A stretch of DNA of 33,048 bases from Bacillota bacterium (lineage in GTDB: Bacteria > Bacillota > Clostridia > Lachnospirales > Lachnospiraceae), in the NCBI GenBank assembly GCA_023458035.1, contig JAEXAX010000008.1, forward strand, positions 1-33,048, written 5' to 3'. Every line of letters begins with the position of its first letter. Position 1 is the stretch's first letter. Of this stretch, positions 8,583-17,205 are shown one piece after another. The notes under the pieces are model-generated. The model made no database searches, was not told the DNA's origin, and saw nothing but the letters and a program-made list of their open reading frames with translations. A program made the position numbers and the translations under genes.

Positions 8583-9971
8583 TTATATTGCCTCACTTCG
8601 TTTTCTCGGTACAAACCGGCCGTCACCGCGTTCACCCAGAAACCGTCCGTCTTCCACGATCTTTTTACCGCGTGCAAACACTGCCTTGATACCGCCTTCT
8701 ACCTGCCAGCCCTCATAAGGGGTATAGTCGCAGACCGAATGCAGAGTTTCCTGTGACAAAACGGTCTTCTTTTGCGGGTCAAAGATCACCAGATCGGCGT
8801 CACTGCCCGGAAGCAGGGTGCCTTTCTTCGGATACATACCGAAGATCTTGGCGGCATTGGTACTCATCAGTTCGACAAAACGGGTCAATGAAATCCGGCC
8901 GCCGGCCACACCCTCGCTGTATAACAGCAGACCGCGTTCCTCTACGCCCGGCGCTCCGCCCGGCGCCTTTGTAAAGTCCTCCGCCCCATCCAGCTTTTCA
9001 GCCAGCATAAACGGACAGTGATCGGTCGCCACCACCTGAATACTACCGTCAGCCAAACCTTGCCACAATGCCTCCTGATCTTCCTGACTGCGCAGCGGCG
9101 GAGCCATCAGATATTTCACTCCCTCGCAGGCGCCGCCTTGTTTATATTTCTCCTCTGTCAGGGTGAGATACTGGGTGCAGGTCTCGACATAAACATTTTG
9201 CTGTCCCTGCGCTCTGGCATCTTCCACTGCCCACAGGCTCTCCCTGGCCGAGGTATGAACGATATAAAGCGGAGCCTCGTCGGCCATCACCGCTAACTGC
9301 ATCAGCCGTTTGGCAGCCTCTGTTTCCGTAGCGTTCGGCCGGCTCTTAGCATGGTAAATCGGCTCATGCTGTCCGTGCTCGATGCACTCTTGCCGCAGCC
9401 AGTTGGTGATGGCGTCATTTTCACAGTGCACGGTCAGCAGACCGTTTGTCTGCTTCATCACCTGCAAAACACGATACAGATCCCGATCCTCAAGCTTAAA
9501 CCCGTAGGTGGTATAAGCCTTAAAGCTCGGAATACCCTCATTGGTCACGATATCGGCCAGCTCCTTTAAGATATCATCATCGACATGCTGCAGCACACCG
9601 TGGAAGCTGTAATCAATTACCGCTTTCTTGGCCAGCTCGTGATATTGATCAATGGAATGGTGCAGCCGGCAGCCGGCCGGCCCAAAGGCGATATGATCGA
9701 CGATCATGGTCGTGCCGCCCATGGCTGCCGCCACGGTTCCGCTGTAAAAGTCATCGCAGGCCCGATACTTTGGAGACTGCTGCAGCTCCATATGAGTGTG
9801 AGGATCAATAAAGCCGGGGAATATATACATTCCACCGGCTTCCATGATTTCATCAAACTCACTTTCGGGAAACCTACCGATGGCCGCTATGGTCTCATCC
9901 TCGATCACAATATCCGCCTGATAAACGGCGCCTTCGGCTACGATGGTGCCGCCGCGAATCAGTTTCTTCAT
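8583..9971 (-). CDS. hyuA: dihydropyrimidinase/hydantoinase-like amidohydrolase HyuA
   Basis: 462 aa, as long as E. coli HyuA (YgeZ). It is a cyclic amidohydrolase that opens hydantoin or dihydropyrimidine-type rings. The binuclear metal site is complete: H58 and H60 in DPHTH, the carbamylated K151 in SFKAY, H182 in VHCEN, H239 in VHTS and D317 in ATDHCPF. In the purine cluster it presumably opens a ring after the first oxidations or reductions (inference). GGGAGGAAG stands before the ATG. It lies 29 bp after ridA and touches xdhC, so it belongs to the same operon. Confidence 0.93.
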   Translation of the reverse strand: MKKLIRGGTIVAEGAVYQADIVIEDETIAAIGRFPESEFDEIMEAGGMYIFPGFIDPHTHMELQQSPKYRACDDFYSGTVAAAMGGTTMIVDHIAFGPAGCRLHHSIDQYHELAKKAVIDYSFHGVLQHVDDDILKELADIVTNEGIPSFKAYTTYGFKLEDRDLYRVLQVMKQTNGLLTVHCENDAITNWLRQECIEHGQHEPIYHAKSRPNATETEAAKRLMQLAVMADEAPLYIVHTSARESLWAVEDARAQGQQNVYVETCTQYLTLTEEKYKQGGACEGVKYLMAPPLRSQEDQEALWQGLADGSIQVVATDHCPFMLAEKLDGAEDFTKAPGGAPGVEERGLLLYSEGVAGGRISLTRFVELMSTNAAKIFGMYPKKGTLLPGSDADLVIFDPQKKTVLSQETLHSVCDYTPYEGWQVEGGIKAVFARGKKIVEDGRFLGERGDGRFVPRKRSEAI

Positions 9972-10000
9972 ATTGCTTCCTCCCTATGTCGGCTGACCGA

Positions 10001-10378
10001 TCAGTCAACCGTTGCCACTACCTCTACTTCGCAGAGTACATTCTTCGGCAATGTCTTCACAGCCACGCAGGATCTGGCCGGCTTGGATACGAAATATTTT
10101 GCGTATACTTCATTGAAGGCGGCAAAATCAGCCATATCAGCCAGGAAACAGGTGGTCTTCACAACATTGGCAAACGAGGTGCCGGCTGCTTCCAGAACGG
10201 CGGCCATATTTTGGCATACCTGCTCGGTCTGTTCAACGATAGCGCCCGCTACCACTTCTCCGGTTGCCGGATCAATGGGGATCTGACCGGATGTATACAG
10301 CATAGAGCCGGTCAAAACAGCCTGTGAGTACGGTCCGATCGCTGCCGGAGCCTTTTCTGTAAAGATAACTTTGTTCAT
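10001..10378 (-). CDS. ridA: RidA-family enamine/imine deaminase
   Basis: 125 aa, a complete RidA (YjgF) protein. RidA hydrolyses reactive enamines and imines such as 2-aminoacrylate to keto acids and ammonia. The conserved IGPYSQA and SGQIP motifs and Arg102 in ARSCVAV, the residue that holds the substrate carboxylate, are present. The ATG at 10378 has AAGGAGG six bases upstream; an earlier in-frame ATG has none. Being inside the operon suggests a dedicated partner: the neighbouring YgeX produces 2-aminoacrylate as an intermediate. Separated from ygfK by a 154-bp structured gap and from hyuA by 29 bp. Confidence 0.95.
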   Translation of the reverse strand: MNKVIFTEKAPAAIGPYSQAVLTGSMLYTSGQIPIDPATGEVVAGAIVEQTEQVCQNMAAVLEAAGTSFANVVKTTCFLADMADFAAFNEVYAKYFVSKPARSCVAVKTLPKNVLCEVEVVATVD

Positions 10379-10407
10379 ATTTAATCCCTCCTTGTGATTC
10401 AAAACAG

Positions 10408-10461
10408 CAATGCCTGCTGTCTATTTTCTTCATTCAGAATACCATAGACCGGCAGGCATTG
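10408..10461 (-). promoter_or_regulatory. long intercistronic hairpin between ygfK and ridA
   Basis: CAATGCCTGC (10408-10417) pairs with GCAGGCATTG (10452-10461) over 10 bp, and GTCTAT (10419-10424) with ATAGAC (10444-10449) over another six. A wider inverted pair, CAGTTGC (10464-10470) and GCAACTG (10522-10528), lies between it and the ygfK stop. There is only a weak T stretch after the stem, so it looks like an RNA-stability or partial-termination element rather than a full terminator. Confidence 0.6.
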
Positions 10462-10532
10462 TCCAGTTGCGTTATATGAGAATCAGGTGAACGTCATGTC
10501 CTCCCTCATCTCTTGCAGACGGCAACTGCCGC

Positions 10533-13523
10533 TTACATCATATAGCGATACTCATGGTATACCGCCGCCATCATCTTTTCGATATCGGCCGGCAGACCGG
10601 TCTTGCCGTCCAGGCCGCTGACAACGATCTCGTCCTCGCCCAAACGTACCTTAAAGGTCAGTGTTTCTTCATCCAGTAATACGAAGCCCTCATTTTCGCT
10701 GTCGGCGAAATCCTTCTCATTGGCAAACAGGGTGAACTTATGCTTGTACGGTGCGCTGTCATACGGACAGAAGGTCATACAGTTACCGCACTCGTTACAC
10801 ATCTTATCCACATGGATGATCTGCGGCATAGCCTTGCTCGGTACATCGACCGAAATATTGGCGCGGTTCGGACAAACCTCTACGCAGTTCTCACAGACAG
10901 AAGCACAGGATACGCAGCGGTTGGTATCCGGTACGCCGGCCTTGGGCTCTACGATATTACCGGTCTTGACGTCGATCTCGGCCCGCTCTCTATGATCCTC
11001 CAGCTCCTTCGTCACCTTCTCTCCCAGAATGGCTTCGGCTGCCTTGATGGCATCACGGATAGCCTCTACGACAACAGCCGGTCCACAGGCGCCGTCACCG
11101 ATGGCATAAACATCCGGCACATTGGTTGCCATAGTGTCTCTTTCCAGAACCGGACGCCCCTTCTTATCAACAGTGATACCGTTGGTACGATAGAATTCCG
11201 CATCCGTCTGTTCCCCGACTGCGGCAATGATGGTGTCGGCCGGAACCTGTACCAATTCATCGGTTTCTACCGGTGAACGTCTGCCGGTCGAATCTACCGG
11301 TCCGAGGATCATCTTACGGCAGGTCAGCACGCCGTCCTTCCAGTACTGCGGAGCCAGCAGCTCCTTAAAGTCGATGTCATCACCGAAGGCCAGCTGTAAT
11401 TCTTCTTCATCGGCCGGCATATAACGTTTGGTTCTGCGATACAGGATTGAGGAGCTCTTTACGCCGCGGGTCTTCTTGGCCGCTCTGGCTGTGTCCATGG
11501 CAGTATTTCCGGCGCCGATGACAACCACATGCTCACCGATATCCATCTGACCGTTGGTCTTCTTAAACTCTTCCAGAAATTCGATGGCGTCCTCCACATG
11601 CGCATTTTCAATCTCCATGTCGCCGGCCTTCCATGCACCGATGGCCACGATCACCGAGTCAAAGCCTTCCGCCTTGACATCTACGATCGACTTTACCTCG
11701 GTATTCAGGCGAACCTCTACACCGAGAGCCTCCAGCAGGGCAACATCCTTCTTTAAATCCTCTGTCGGTATTCTAAATTCCGGAATAACATGCTTTACAA
11801 TACCGCCGAGGGAATCCTTGCGCTCAAAGATCGTCACGGCTTTACCTGCTCTGGCCAGGAAATAGGCTGCTGCCATGCCGGCCGGACCACCGCCGATGAT
11901 GGCTGTCTTTCCTTCACGGTTCTTGGCCACCTCCGCCTGCTTGGCTATGACGGCATCAAAACCGCCCTTGGCCGCGATCAGCTTTGAGCTTCTGATGCCT
12001 ACCGGTTCCTCATAGAAGTTTCTGGTACAACGGCTCATACATCTGTGGTTACAGATGGTGCCGGTCATAAACGGCAGCGGGTTCTTATCAAGGATGGTCT
12101 GCAGAGCCTCCTCATAGCGTCCCTCGCCTTCCAGCTTCATATATAAGGTGATATCCTGATGGATCGGGCAGCCCTCCTCGCAGGGTGCAAAGAAACAGTC
12201 GGCCAGCGGCACATGCTTATCGGTCTTTCTGGTCAGCAGCGGCTTCACCGGCTTGGTATGATGCTTATCTGTCAGAGCATCGACACGCAGCTTCTCTACC
12301 GCCTCCGGAATAACGCGCTCAAACGGATGATAGTCTACGCCGTCAAAGATCTCTCCGATCTGCACCAGACGGGCATAACCGCCCGGCTTTAACATGGTCG
12401 TCGCCATGGTGATCGGCCAGATACCGGCTTCGTAGATCCTCTGAATATTGTGGTAGTCGGCGCCGCCGGAATAGGAGATACGCAGCTTGCCGTCAAAATC
12501 CTTGGCCAGTTTGGCAGCTACGGAGATGGACAGGGCATACAGAGAACGGCCGGACATGTACATCTCTTCACTCGGCAATTCACCGGCCTTTACATCTACC
12601 GGGAAGGTATTGGTGATCTTCACACCAAAGGCCAGTCCCTTGTCATCGGCTAATGCCTGCAATCTTTGCAGCATCGGCACAGCATCGCTGTACTGCAGGT
12701 CATCCTTGAAATGGAAATCACCGAAGGCCACATAGTCATAGCCCATGTCGTCCATGGTTTTTCTGGCATATTCATAGCCCAAAAGGGTCGGATTGCACTT
12801 GATAAAGGTATTGACCTTCTTCTCTGTGATCAGATAAGAAGCGATACGCTCGATCTCCTGCGGCGGGCAGCCGTGCAGGGTCGACAGGGTGGCCGAATTA
12901 CAGATCTGCGGTCCGATGGCGTCGATATCCGACCGGGTCACCTTCTTAAATCTCGGCAGCAACTCAGCCGCAACCGCCTTACACTCTTTAAAAATATCTG
13001 TTTCGGAGGCATCCTTTAAGCCTTCGATAAAACGATCAATCTTCGGCAGCATAATGCCTTCCAGATCATAGCCGACACTCATGTTGAACACAAAGCCGTC
13101 AGCCGCACCCAAATCATATTCTTTGGACAACAGCTTTAAGGCAAACCATGCTTTAACATACTCGTCAAAGGCCTGCGGTACATATAACTCGGTTGACCAT
13201 TCACAGTTATAACATTCGTCATCGGCCGTGATACACGGCTTGGCTACCGGCAGATCCTCGCCATCTAGCTTCTGTACCGTCTTTAATTCAAAGAAACGAC
13301 TGCCGGCATAATAGGCCGCCACGATATTCTGCGCCAGCTGGGTATGCGGTCCGGCTGCCGGTCCAAACGGAGTTTCCATCTTTTCACCGAAGATCGATAA
13401 AAACTTTTCTCCTTTGGCATGATATGCCTTTCTGATACCGAAAACGGTCTGGTGCTTCTCCTTCTCATCCAGAATCCAGGTCATCAATTCCCGAAACGGA
13501 ATCGGGGTCATTCTATCACTCAT
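10533..13523 (-). CDS. ygfK: YgfK, multidomain flavin/iron-sulfur oxidoreductase (putative selenate reductase subunit)
   Basis: 996 aa, close to the E. coli protein. Order of parts (numbered from an upstream ATG four codons earlier): a dihydroorotate/dihydropyrimidine dehydrogenase-like FMN barrel at about 50-410 with NMSVGYDLEG and ATLSTLHGCPP; a GltD-type Fe-S region with Cys at 447, 452, 456, 495, 499 and 503; a FAD-binding IIGGGPAGMAAAYF near 547; a nucleotide-binding VVVIGAGNTAMDTA; and a C-terminal pair of ferredoxin-type 4Fe-4S sites in 872-930. The layout resembles a dihydropyrimidine dehydrogenase with its domains reordered. Function is inferred from the purine cluster, not from selenate chemistry. 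The ATG at 13523 has GGAGG five bases upstream. Confidence 0.93.
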   Translation of the reverse strand: MSDRMTPIPFRELMTWILDEKEKHQTVFGIRKAYHAKGEKFLSIFGEKMETPFGPAAGPHTQLAQNIVAAYYAGSRFFELKTVQKLDGEDLPVAKPCITADDECYNCEWSTELYVPQAFDEYVKAWFALKLLSKEYDLGAADGFVFNMSVGYDLEGIMLPKIDRFIEGLKDASETDIFKECKAVAAELLPRFKKVTRSDIDAIGPQICNSATLSTLHGCPPQEIERIASYLITEKKVNTFIKCNPTLLGYEYARKTMDDMGYDYVAFGDFHFKDDLQYSDAVPMLQRLQALADDKGLAFGVKITNTFPVDVKAGELPSEEMYMSGRSLYALSISVAAKLAKDFDGKLRISYSGGADYHNIQRIYEAGIWPITMATTMLKPGGYARLVQIGEIFDGVDYHPFERVIPEAVEKLRVDALTDKHHTKPVKPLLTRKTDKHVPLADCFFAPCEEGCPIHQDITLYMKLEGEGRYEEALQTILDKNPLPFMTGTICNHRCMSRCTRNFYEEPVGIRSSKLIAAKGGFDAVIAKQAEVAKNREGKTAIIGGGPAGMAAAYFLARAGKAVTIFERKDSLGGIVKHVIPEFRIPTEDLKKDVALLEALGVEVRLNTEVKSIVDVKAEGFDSVIVAIGAWKAGDMEIENAHVEDAIEFLEEFKKTNGQMDIGEHVVVIGAGNTAMDTARAAKKTRGVKSSSILYRRTKRYMPADEEELQLAFGDDIDFKELLAPQYWKDGVLTCRKMILGPVDSTGRRSPVETDELVQVPADTIIAAVGEQTDAEFYRTNGITVDKKGRPVLERDTMATNVPDVYAIGDGACGPAVVVEAIRDAIKAAEAILGEKVTKELEDHRERAEIDVKTGNIVEPKAGVPDTNRCVSCASVCENCVEVCPNRANISVDVPSKAMPQIIHVDKMCNECGNCMTFCPYDSAPYKHKFTLFANEKDFADSENEGFVLLDEETLTFKVRLGEDEIVVSGLDGKTGLPADIEKMMAAVYHEYRYMM

Positions 13524-13595
13524 GTTTTCCTCCATTCATACATAAACATTTCTTTTTATTTTCAGAAACAATTCTCTTTCGCCAACGCTGCCGTC

Positions 13596-14930
13596 TTAGC
13601 GGCTGTTGATAGTGCTCCACAGCTTCTGTGCCTCGCTTCTGACCTTCGCCATGGCCGCTTCTTCATCGACATGCAACAGGATACGGTCCTTCATCAGCAC
13701 CTTGCCGTTGGCAATGGTGGTGGAAACGCTGCGTCCCTGCATACCGAACAGGATATGTCCGTTGATATTCGATGCATCCAGCGGAGTTCTCGGCTTATAG
13801 TCCCAAACGATGACATCGGCGGCGGCCCCGGCCTTTAAGATACCCAGCGGTTTCTTAAAGTAACGGTTTGCGATGGCTCTATTGCCCTCGAACAGCATCT
13901 GCGGGATCTCTCCCCAGGCAACGGTCGGATCACACAGGTGATGCTTATGCAGCACATTGGCCACCTTGAAGGACTCTGTCATATCCTGGGTATAGCCATC
14001 TGTTCCCAGTCCGGTCAGAATGCCGTGATGAACGATATCAAGGGTCGGCGGGCAGCCGCAGGCATTCCCCATATTTGACTCCGGATTATGAGCCACCATG
14101 GTATCGGTTTCCTTCAGCACATCCATCTCATGCTTGTTCAAATAAATACAGTGAACAGCCAGCGTCTTATCGCCCAGAATCTGCTGATCCATCAGACGGT
14201 CTATGATGCGCTTATTGTATTTCTTTAAGGAATCATACAGATCTTCGATACCCTCTGCCACATGAATGTGATAACCGACGCCGTCCGGCTTATGCTCACG
14301 GCAGTAGGCCAGGGTTTGATCGGACAGGGTAAAGGATGCATGCAGACCGAACATACCGGCGATCATGTCACTGTCATCTTTTAAGGCATGGTTGATAAAG
14401 TTCTCGTTTTCGGCAACTGCTTCTTTCATCTTTGCTTCGCCGTCACGATCCGACACCTCATAGCACAGACAGCTACGGATACCCAGCTGCTTAGCGGCAT
14501 CTTCGATGGCAAACAAACTATCCTTAATATAACCGAAGCTGGCATGATGATCGAAAATGGTGGTGACACCGTTCTTAATACAGTCGATATAGGTCGCCAT
14601 GGCACTCTCATGCGTCTGCTCCAGGGTCAGGTGACGGTCGATCGTCCACCACAGTCCGTCCAAAATATCCAGAAAGCCATTCGGGTTATAACCATTAATC
14701 GAGAAGCCTCTGGCCAGCGCACTGTAGATGTGCTCATGCACATTGATAAAGCCCGGCATGATGATTCCGCCTTTGGCATCCACCCATTCGGCGTCCGGAT
14801 ACGCAGCCCTTAGCTCGCTTGCGGTACCTACCTTGACAATGGTATCTCCTTCCATTGCCACGCAGCCGTCTTCGATCATCGGGTTGGCTGCATCTCTTGT
14901 AAAGACTGTTCCGTTTCCTAATAATAGCAT
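13596..14930 (-). CDS. ssnA: SsnA, amidohydrolase-superfamily aminohydrolase
   Basis: 444 aa, matching E. coli SsnA (442). It is related to guanine deaminase and other metal-dependent aminohydrolases: HEH at 65-67 in INVHEHIYSAL, then HIHVAEG, VHCIYL, HNPESNM and the GTDG metal-ligand Asp. It presumably deaminates or opens an aminated ring intermediate of purine breakdown. I prefer ATG 14930, eight bases after GGGGAG; an ATG at 14936 is only two bases from it, and the open frame up to 15101 has no ribosome binding site. First gene of the minus-strand operon; the promoter is about 140 bp upstream. Confidence 0.93.
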   Translation of the reverse strand: MLLLGNGTVFTRDAANPMIEDGCVAMEGDTIVKVGTASELRAAYPDAEWVDAKGGIIMPGFINVHEHIYSALARGFSINGYNPNGFLDILDGLWWTIDRHLTLEQTHESAMATYIDCIKNGVTTIFDHHASFGYIKDSLFAIEDAAKQLGIRSCLCYEVSDRDGEAKMKEAVAENENFINHALKDDSDMIAGMFGLHASFTLSDQTLAYCREHKPDGVGYHIHVAEGIEDLYDSLKKYNKRIIDRLMDQQILGDKTLAVHCIYLNKHEMDVLKETDTMVAHNPESNMGNACGCPPTLDIVHHGILTGLGTDGYTQDMTESFKVANVLHKHHLCDPTVAWGEIPQMLFEGNRAIANRYFKKPLGILKAGAAADVIVWDYKPRTPLDASNINGHILFGMQGRSVSTTIANGKVLMKDRILLHVDEEAAMAKVRSEAQKLWSTINSR

Positions 14931-14938
14931 ACTCATTA

Positions 14939-15000
14939 CTCCCCTTTCTGATTGGCGGGCATTCTGCCCATTTATAGGTTTCAGGTTGCCCAGGTCCGCC
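14939..15000 (-). promoter_or_regulatory. structured leader of the ssnA operon with competing pairings
   Basis: On the transcript GGGCA occurs twice (14991-14987 and 14969-14965) and TGCCC once (14961-14957), so the single TGCCC can pair with either. The outer pair GGCGG (15000-14996) with CCGCC (14958-14954) excludes the short hairpin. All of this lies 10-60 nt before the GGGGAG ribosome binding site (14944-14939). It looks like a switch or attenuator, but I do not recognise a known riboswitch class. Confidence 0.4.
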
Positions 15001-15072
15001 CCTTTGTCTGTATGAAATGCACAAAGCATAGCGGATAACTTATGTTTTTTGCGTAGTATTGTCATAAGTGTT

Positions 15073-15115
15073 TGCTTGTATTCTAGCATTTCGCTCGTCA
15101 ATATGCAAGCATTTC
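15073..15115 (-). promoter_or_regulatory. ssnA operon promoter with overlapping repeats
   Basis: Minus strand: TTGCAT (15103-15108), 17-bp spacer, TAGAAT (15080-15085) with an extended TGC. It is overlapped by a direct repeat AGCATTTC at 15085-15092 and 15108-15115, 23 bp apart, and flanked by the inverted pair TGCTTG (15073-15078) / CAAGCA (15106-15111). These are candidate operator half-sites for the divergently encoded regulator. Confidence 0.6.
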
Positions 15116-15156
15116 AAAATAAAATTTTGATTGTCAAAAAAATATTTTTATTTTTC

Positions 15157-15184
15157 TTGATTTTTGTCCGAATTGTGCTATGAT
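15157..15184 (+). promoter_or_regulatory. promoter of the regulator-ygeXYW operon
   Basis: TTGATT (15157-15162), 16-bp spacer, TATGAT (15179-15184) preceded by TGC, an extended -10. It faces away from the ssnA promoter; the -35 elements are about 50 bp apart, so one regulator could control both. Confidence 0.65.
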
Positions 15185-15223
15185 GGATTCATAAGTAGGC
15201 TGTTGTTCTGAAAGGAGGCGCAT

Positions 15224-15877
15224 ATGGTAGATTTGCAAATTCTGAAACAGCTGGCTCATGGTATGGCAATGCAGTTTGGTTCCGATTGTGAGATCGTTAT
15301 TCACGATCTGCACTCACCGAACCCGGAAGCAACCGTCGTCTACATCGAAAACGGACATGTATCACACCGCTCGGTCGGCGCCGGCTTCTCTCACGTTGTA
15401 TTGGAAGCCAAGAAAGCCAAGCCGAATTCTCTGAAAGATCGACATGGTTATCTGACCCGCACCGGTGATGCCAGGGTTCTGAAATCAAGCACCCTATATA
15501 TTAGGGATGAAACCGGTGATGTTCGCTACATTTTCAGTATCAATTATGATATCACCAGCATGATGGTGGCTGAAAATGTGCTCCGTTCCTTTACCGGAAT
15601 CACGGAGAACGGCAACGGCTCCGAAAAGAAGCCGGATCGCATCACCCAAAATGTCAATGACCTGCTGGATGACCTGATTGAAGAATCCGTCAGTCTGATC
15701 GGCAAACCGGTTGCCATGATGTCAAAGGAAGATAAGGCCCTGGCCGTTCGCTTCCTCAATGACTCCGGTGCCTTTTTGATCACCAAGTCCGGCGATAAGA
15801 TCTGTGACTACTTCGGAATATCCAAATACATGCTCTACACCTATCTGGATGCCATGAAGCAGGACGAGGCAAACTAA
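15224..15877 (+). CDS. YheO/DauR-type transcriptional regulator
   Basis: 217 aa. Residues 1-115 are a YheO-like PAS domain (starting with GMAMQFGSDCEIVIHDL) that senses a small ligand; residues 150-212 are the DauR-type helix-turn-helix ending in FGISKYMLYTYLDAMK. Such regulators commonly control neighbouring amino-acid or nucleobase catabolic genes. An AAAGGAGG precedes the ATG by a normal distance. It opens the plus-strand operon and is divergent from ssnA, so it is the probable regulator of both arms. Its ligand is unknown; a purine breakdown product or 2,3-diaminopropionate would fit the context. Confidence 0.87.
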   Translation: MVDLQILKQLAHGMAMQFGSDCEIVIHDLHSPNPEATVVYIENGHVSHRSVGAGFSHVVLEAKKAKPNSLKDRHGYLTRTGDARVLKSSTLYIRDETGDVRYIFSINYDITSMMVAENVLRSFTGITENGNGSEKKPDRITQNVNDLLDDLIEESVSLIGKPVAMMSKEDKALAVRFLNDSGAFLITKSGDKICDYFGISKYMLYTYLDAMKQDEAN

Positions 15878-15936
15878 ACAGTCAGCACTATGAACCATGA
15901 AACGAAACAAGTACATATATTAAGGAGGGTAAACCA

Positions 15937-17163
15937 ATGAAACCAATTCTATGGGCAGTCAATCAGATGCCGAAGACCGAAGATAAAAATCTGCCGGTTA
16001 TGGGTCTGACCGAGATCGCCAAAGCCAGAACATTCCATCAGAGCTTCCCGCAGTACACCACCACTCCGCTGGTTAAGCTGGACGTGATGGCCGACTATCT
16101 GGGGGTGAGCGAGGTATACATCAAGGATGAGTCCTATCGCTTCGGATTAAATGCCTTCAAGGTGCTCGGCGGTTCCTTCGCCATGGCAAAATACATCGCC
16201 GGTCAGATCGGCAAAGATGTTTCCGAATTGCCGTATAACGTACTGACCTCCGATGAACTGCGCAAGGAGTTCGGACAGGCAACCTTCTTTACCGCTACCG
16301 ACGGAAATCACGGACGCGGTGTGGCCTGGGCTGCCAATAAGCTCGGTCAGAAGGCCGTTGTTTATATGCCGAAGGGTTCTACCCAGTATCGTCTGGAAGC
16401 CATCCGTCGCGAAAATGCAACCGCCACCATCGAAGAATTCAACTATGACGACTGCGTACGTTTAGCCGCTGCCGAAGCCGAGAAGGTACCGAACGGTATC
16501 GTGGTACAGGATACCGCCTGGGATGGCTATGAAGAAATCCCGGCTTGGATTATGCAGGGCTACGGAACCATGGCTCTGGAAGCTTCCGAACAGCTGACCG
16601 AGTATGGCTGTGAGCGTCCGACCCACGTATTTGTACAGGCCGGTGTCGGCTCTCTGGCCGGTGCCGTAACCGGATACTTCGCAAACCGTTATCCGAACAA
16701 CCCGCCGAAGATCGTGGTTGTCGAAGCCGATACCGCTGCCTGCCTGTATAAGGGCGCACTGGCCGGTGACGGTGAACAGAGAATCGTGGACGGCGATATG
16801 CCGACCATCATGGCCGGTCTGGCCTGCGGTGAGCCGAATACCATCTCCTGGGATATCTTAAAGAACCATGTCGATGTTTTCGTATCCGCTCCGGACTGGG
16901 TAGCTGCCAAGGGTATGCGCATGAGTGCTGCTCCATTCAAGGGTGATACACCGGTTGTTTCCGGTGAATCCGGCGCTGTTCCGTTCGGTCTGCTGGCCTG
17001 CCTGATGACCATGCCGGAATATGCCGAGCTGAAGAACATCCTCGGTCTGGACAAGAACTCCAAGGTTTTGTGCTTCTCCACCGAAGGCGATACCGATCCG
17101 GATCGCTACAAAGAAATCGTTTGGGGCGGCAGAGCTTATCTGGAAGACGAATACACCATCTAA
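15937..17163 (+). CDS. ygeX: 2,3-diaminopropionate ammonia-lyase YgeX
   Basis: 408 aa (E. coli YgeX 398). A PLP-dependent fold type II enzyme that converts 2,3-diaminopropionate to pyruvate and two ammonia. The PLP lysine is K75 in GLNAFKVLGGSFA, and D122 in TATDGNHGRG corresponds to the second catalytic base known in the E. coli enzyme. A glycine-rich GVGSLAGA phosphate loop is also present. AAGGAGGG precedes the ATG. Follows the regulator by 59 bp and precedes ygeY by 42 bp. In the purine pathway it would give the pyruvate that is fermented (inference from reported gut bacterial clusters). Confidence 0.96.
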   Translation: MKPILWAVNQMPKTEDKNLPVMGLTEIAKARTFHQSFPQYTTTPLVKLDVMADYLGVSEVYIKDESYRFGLNAFKVLGGSFAMAKYIAGQIGKDVSELPYNVLTSDELRKEFGQATFFTATDGNHGRGVAWAANKLGQKAVVYMPKGSTQYRLEAIRRENATATIEEFNYDDCVRLAAAEAEKVPNGIVVQDTAWDGYEEIPAWIMQGYGTMALEASEQLTEYGCERPTHVFVQAGVGSLAGAVTGYFANRYPNNPPKIVVVEADTAACLYKGALAGDGEQRIVDGDMPTIMAGLACGEPNTISWDILKNHVDVFVSAPDWVAAKGMRMSAAPFKGDTPVVSGESGAVPFGLLACLMTMPEYAELKNILGLDKNSKVLCFSTEGDTDPDRYKEIVWGGRAYLEDEYTI

Positions 17164-17166
17164 CAC

Positions 17167-17185
17167 AAACAAAGTTGCTTTGTTT
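17167..17185 (+). promoter_or_regulatory. small intercistronic hairpin between ygeX and ygeY
   Basis: AAACAAAG (17167-17174) pairs with CTTTGTTT (17178-17185) around a three-base loop, just before the AAGGAGG of ygeY. It is A/T-rich and without a T tract, so it is more likely a translation or stability element than a terminator. Confidence 0.4.
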
Positions 17186-17205
17186 AAAATAAGGAGGAAA
17201 AAACA

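Noticed and set aside
7446..8756. Long 436-codon frame on the plus strand opposite selD and xdhC
   Set aside because: It is an antisense shadow: the minus strand encodes clear SelD and XdhC motifs, and the plus frame has no recognisable domain.
9585..10286. 233-codon plus-strand frame opposite hyuA and ridA
   Set aside because: Antisense to two well-supported genes, no domain and no ribosome binding site.
10533..13523. Calling YgfK a true selenate reductase
   Set aside because: That name is historical; the context points to purine-type substrates, and no selenate-specific evidence is in the sequence.
14931..15101. N-terminal extension of SsnA
   Set aside because: The frame is open by chance; it crosses the promoter and leader, and E. 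coli SsnA has no such extension.
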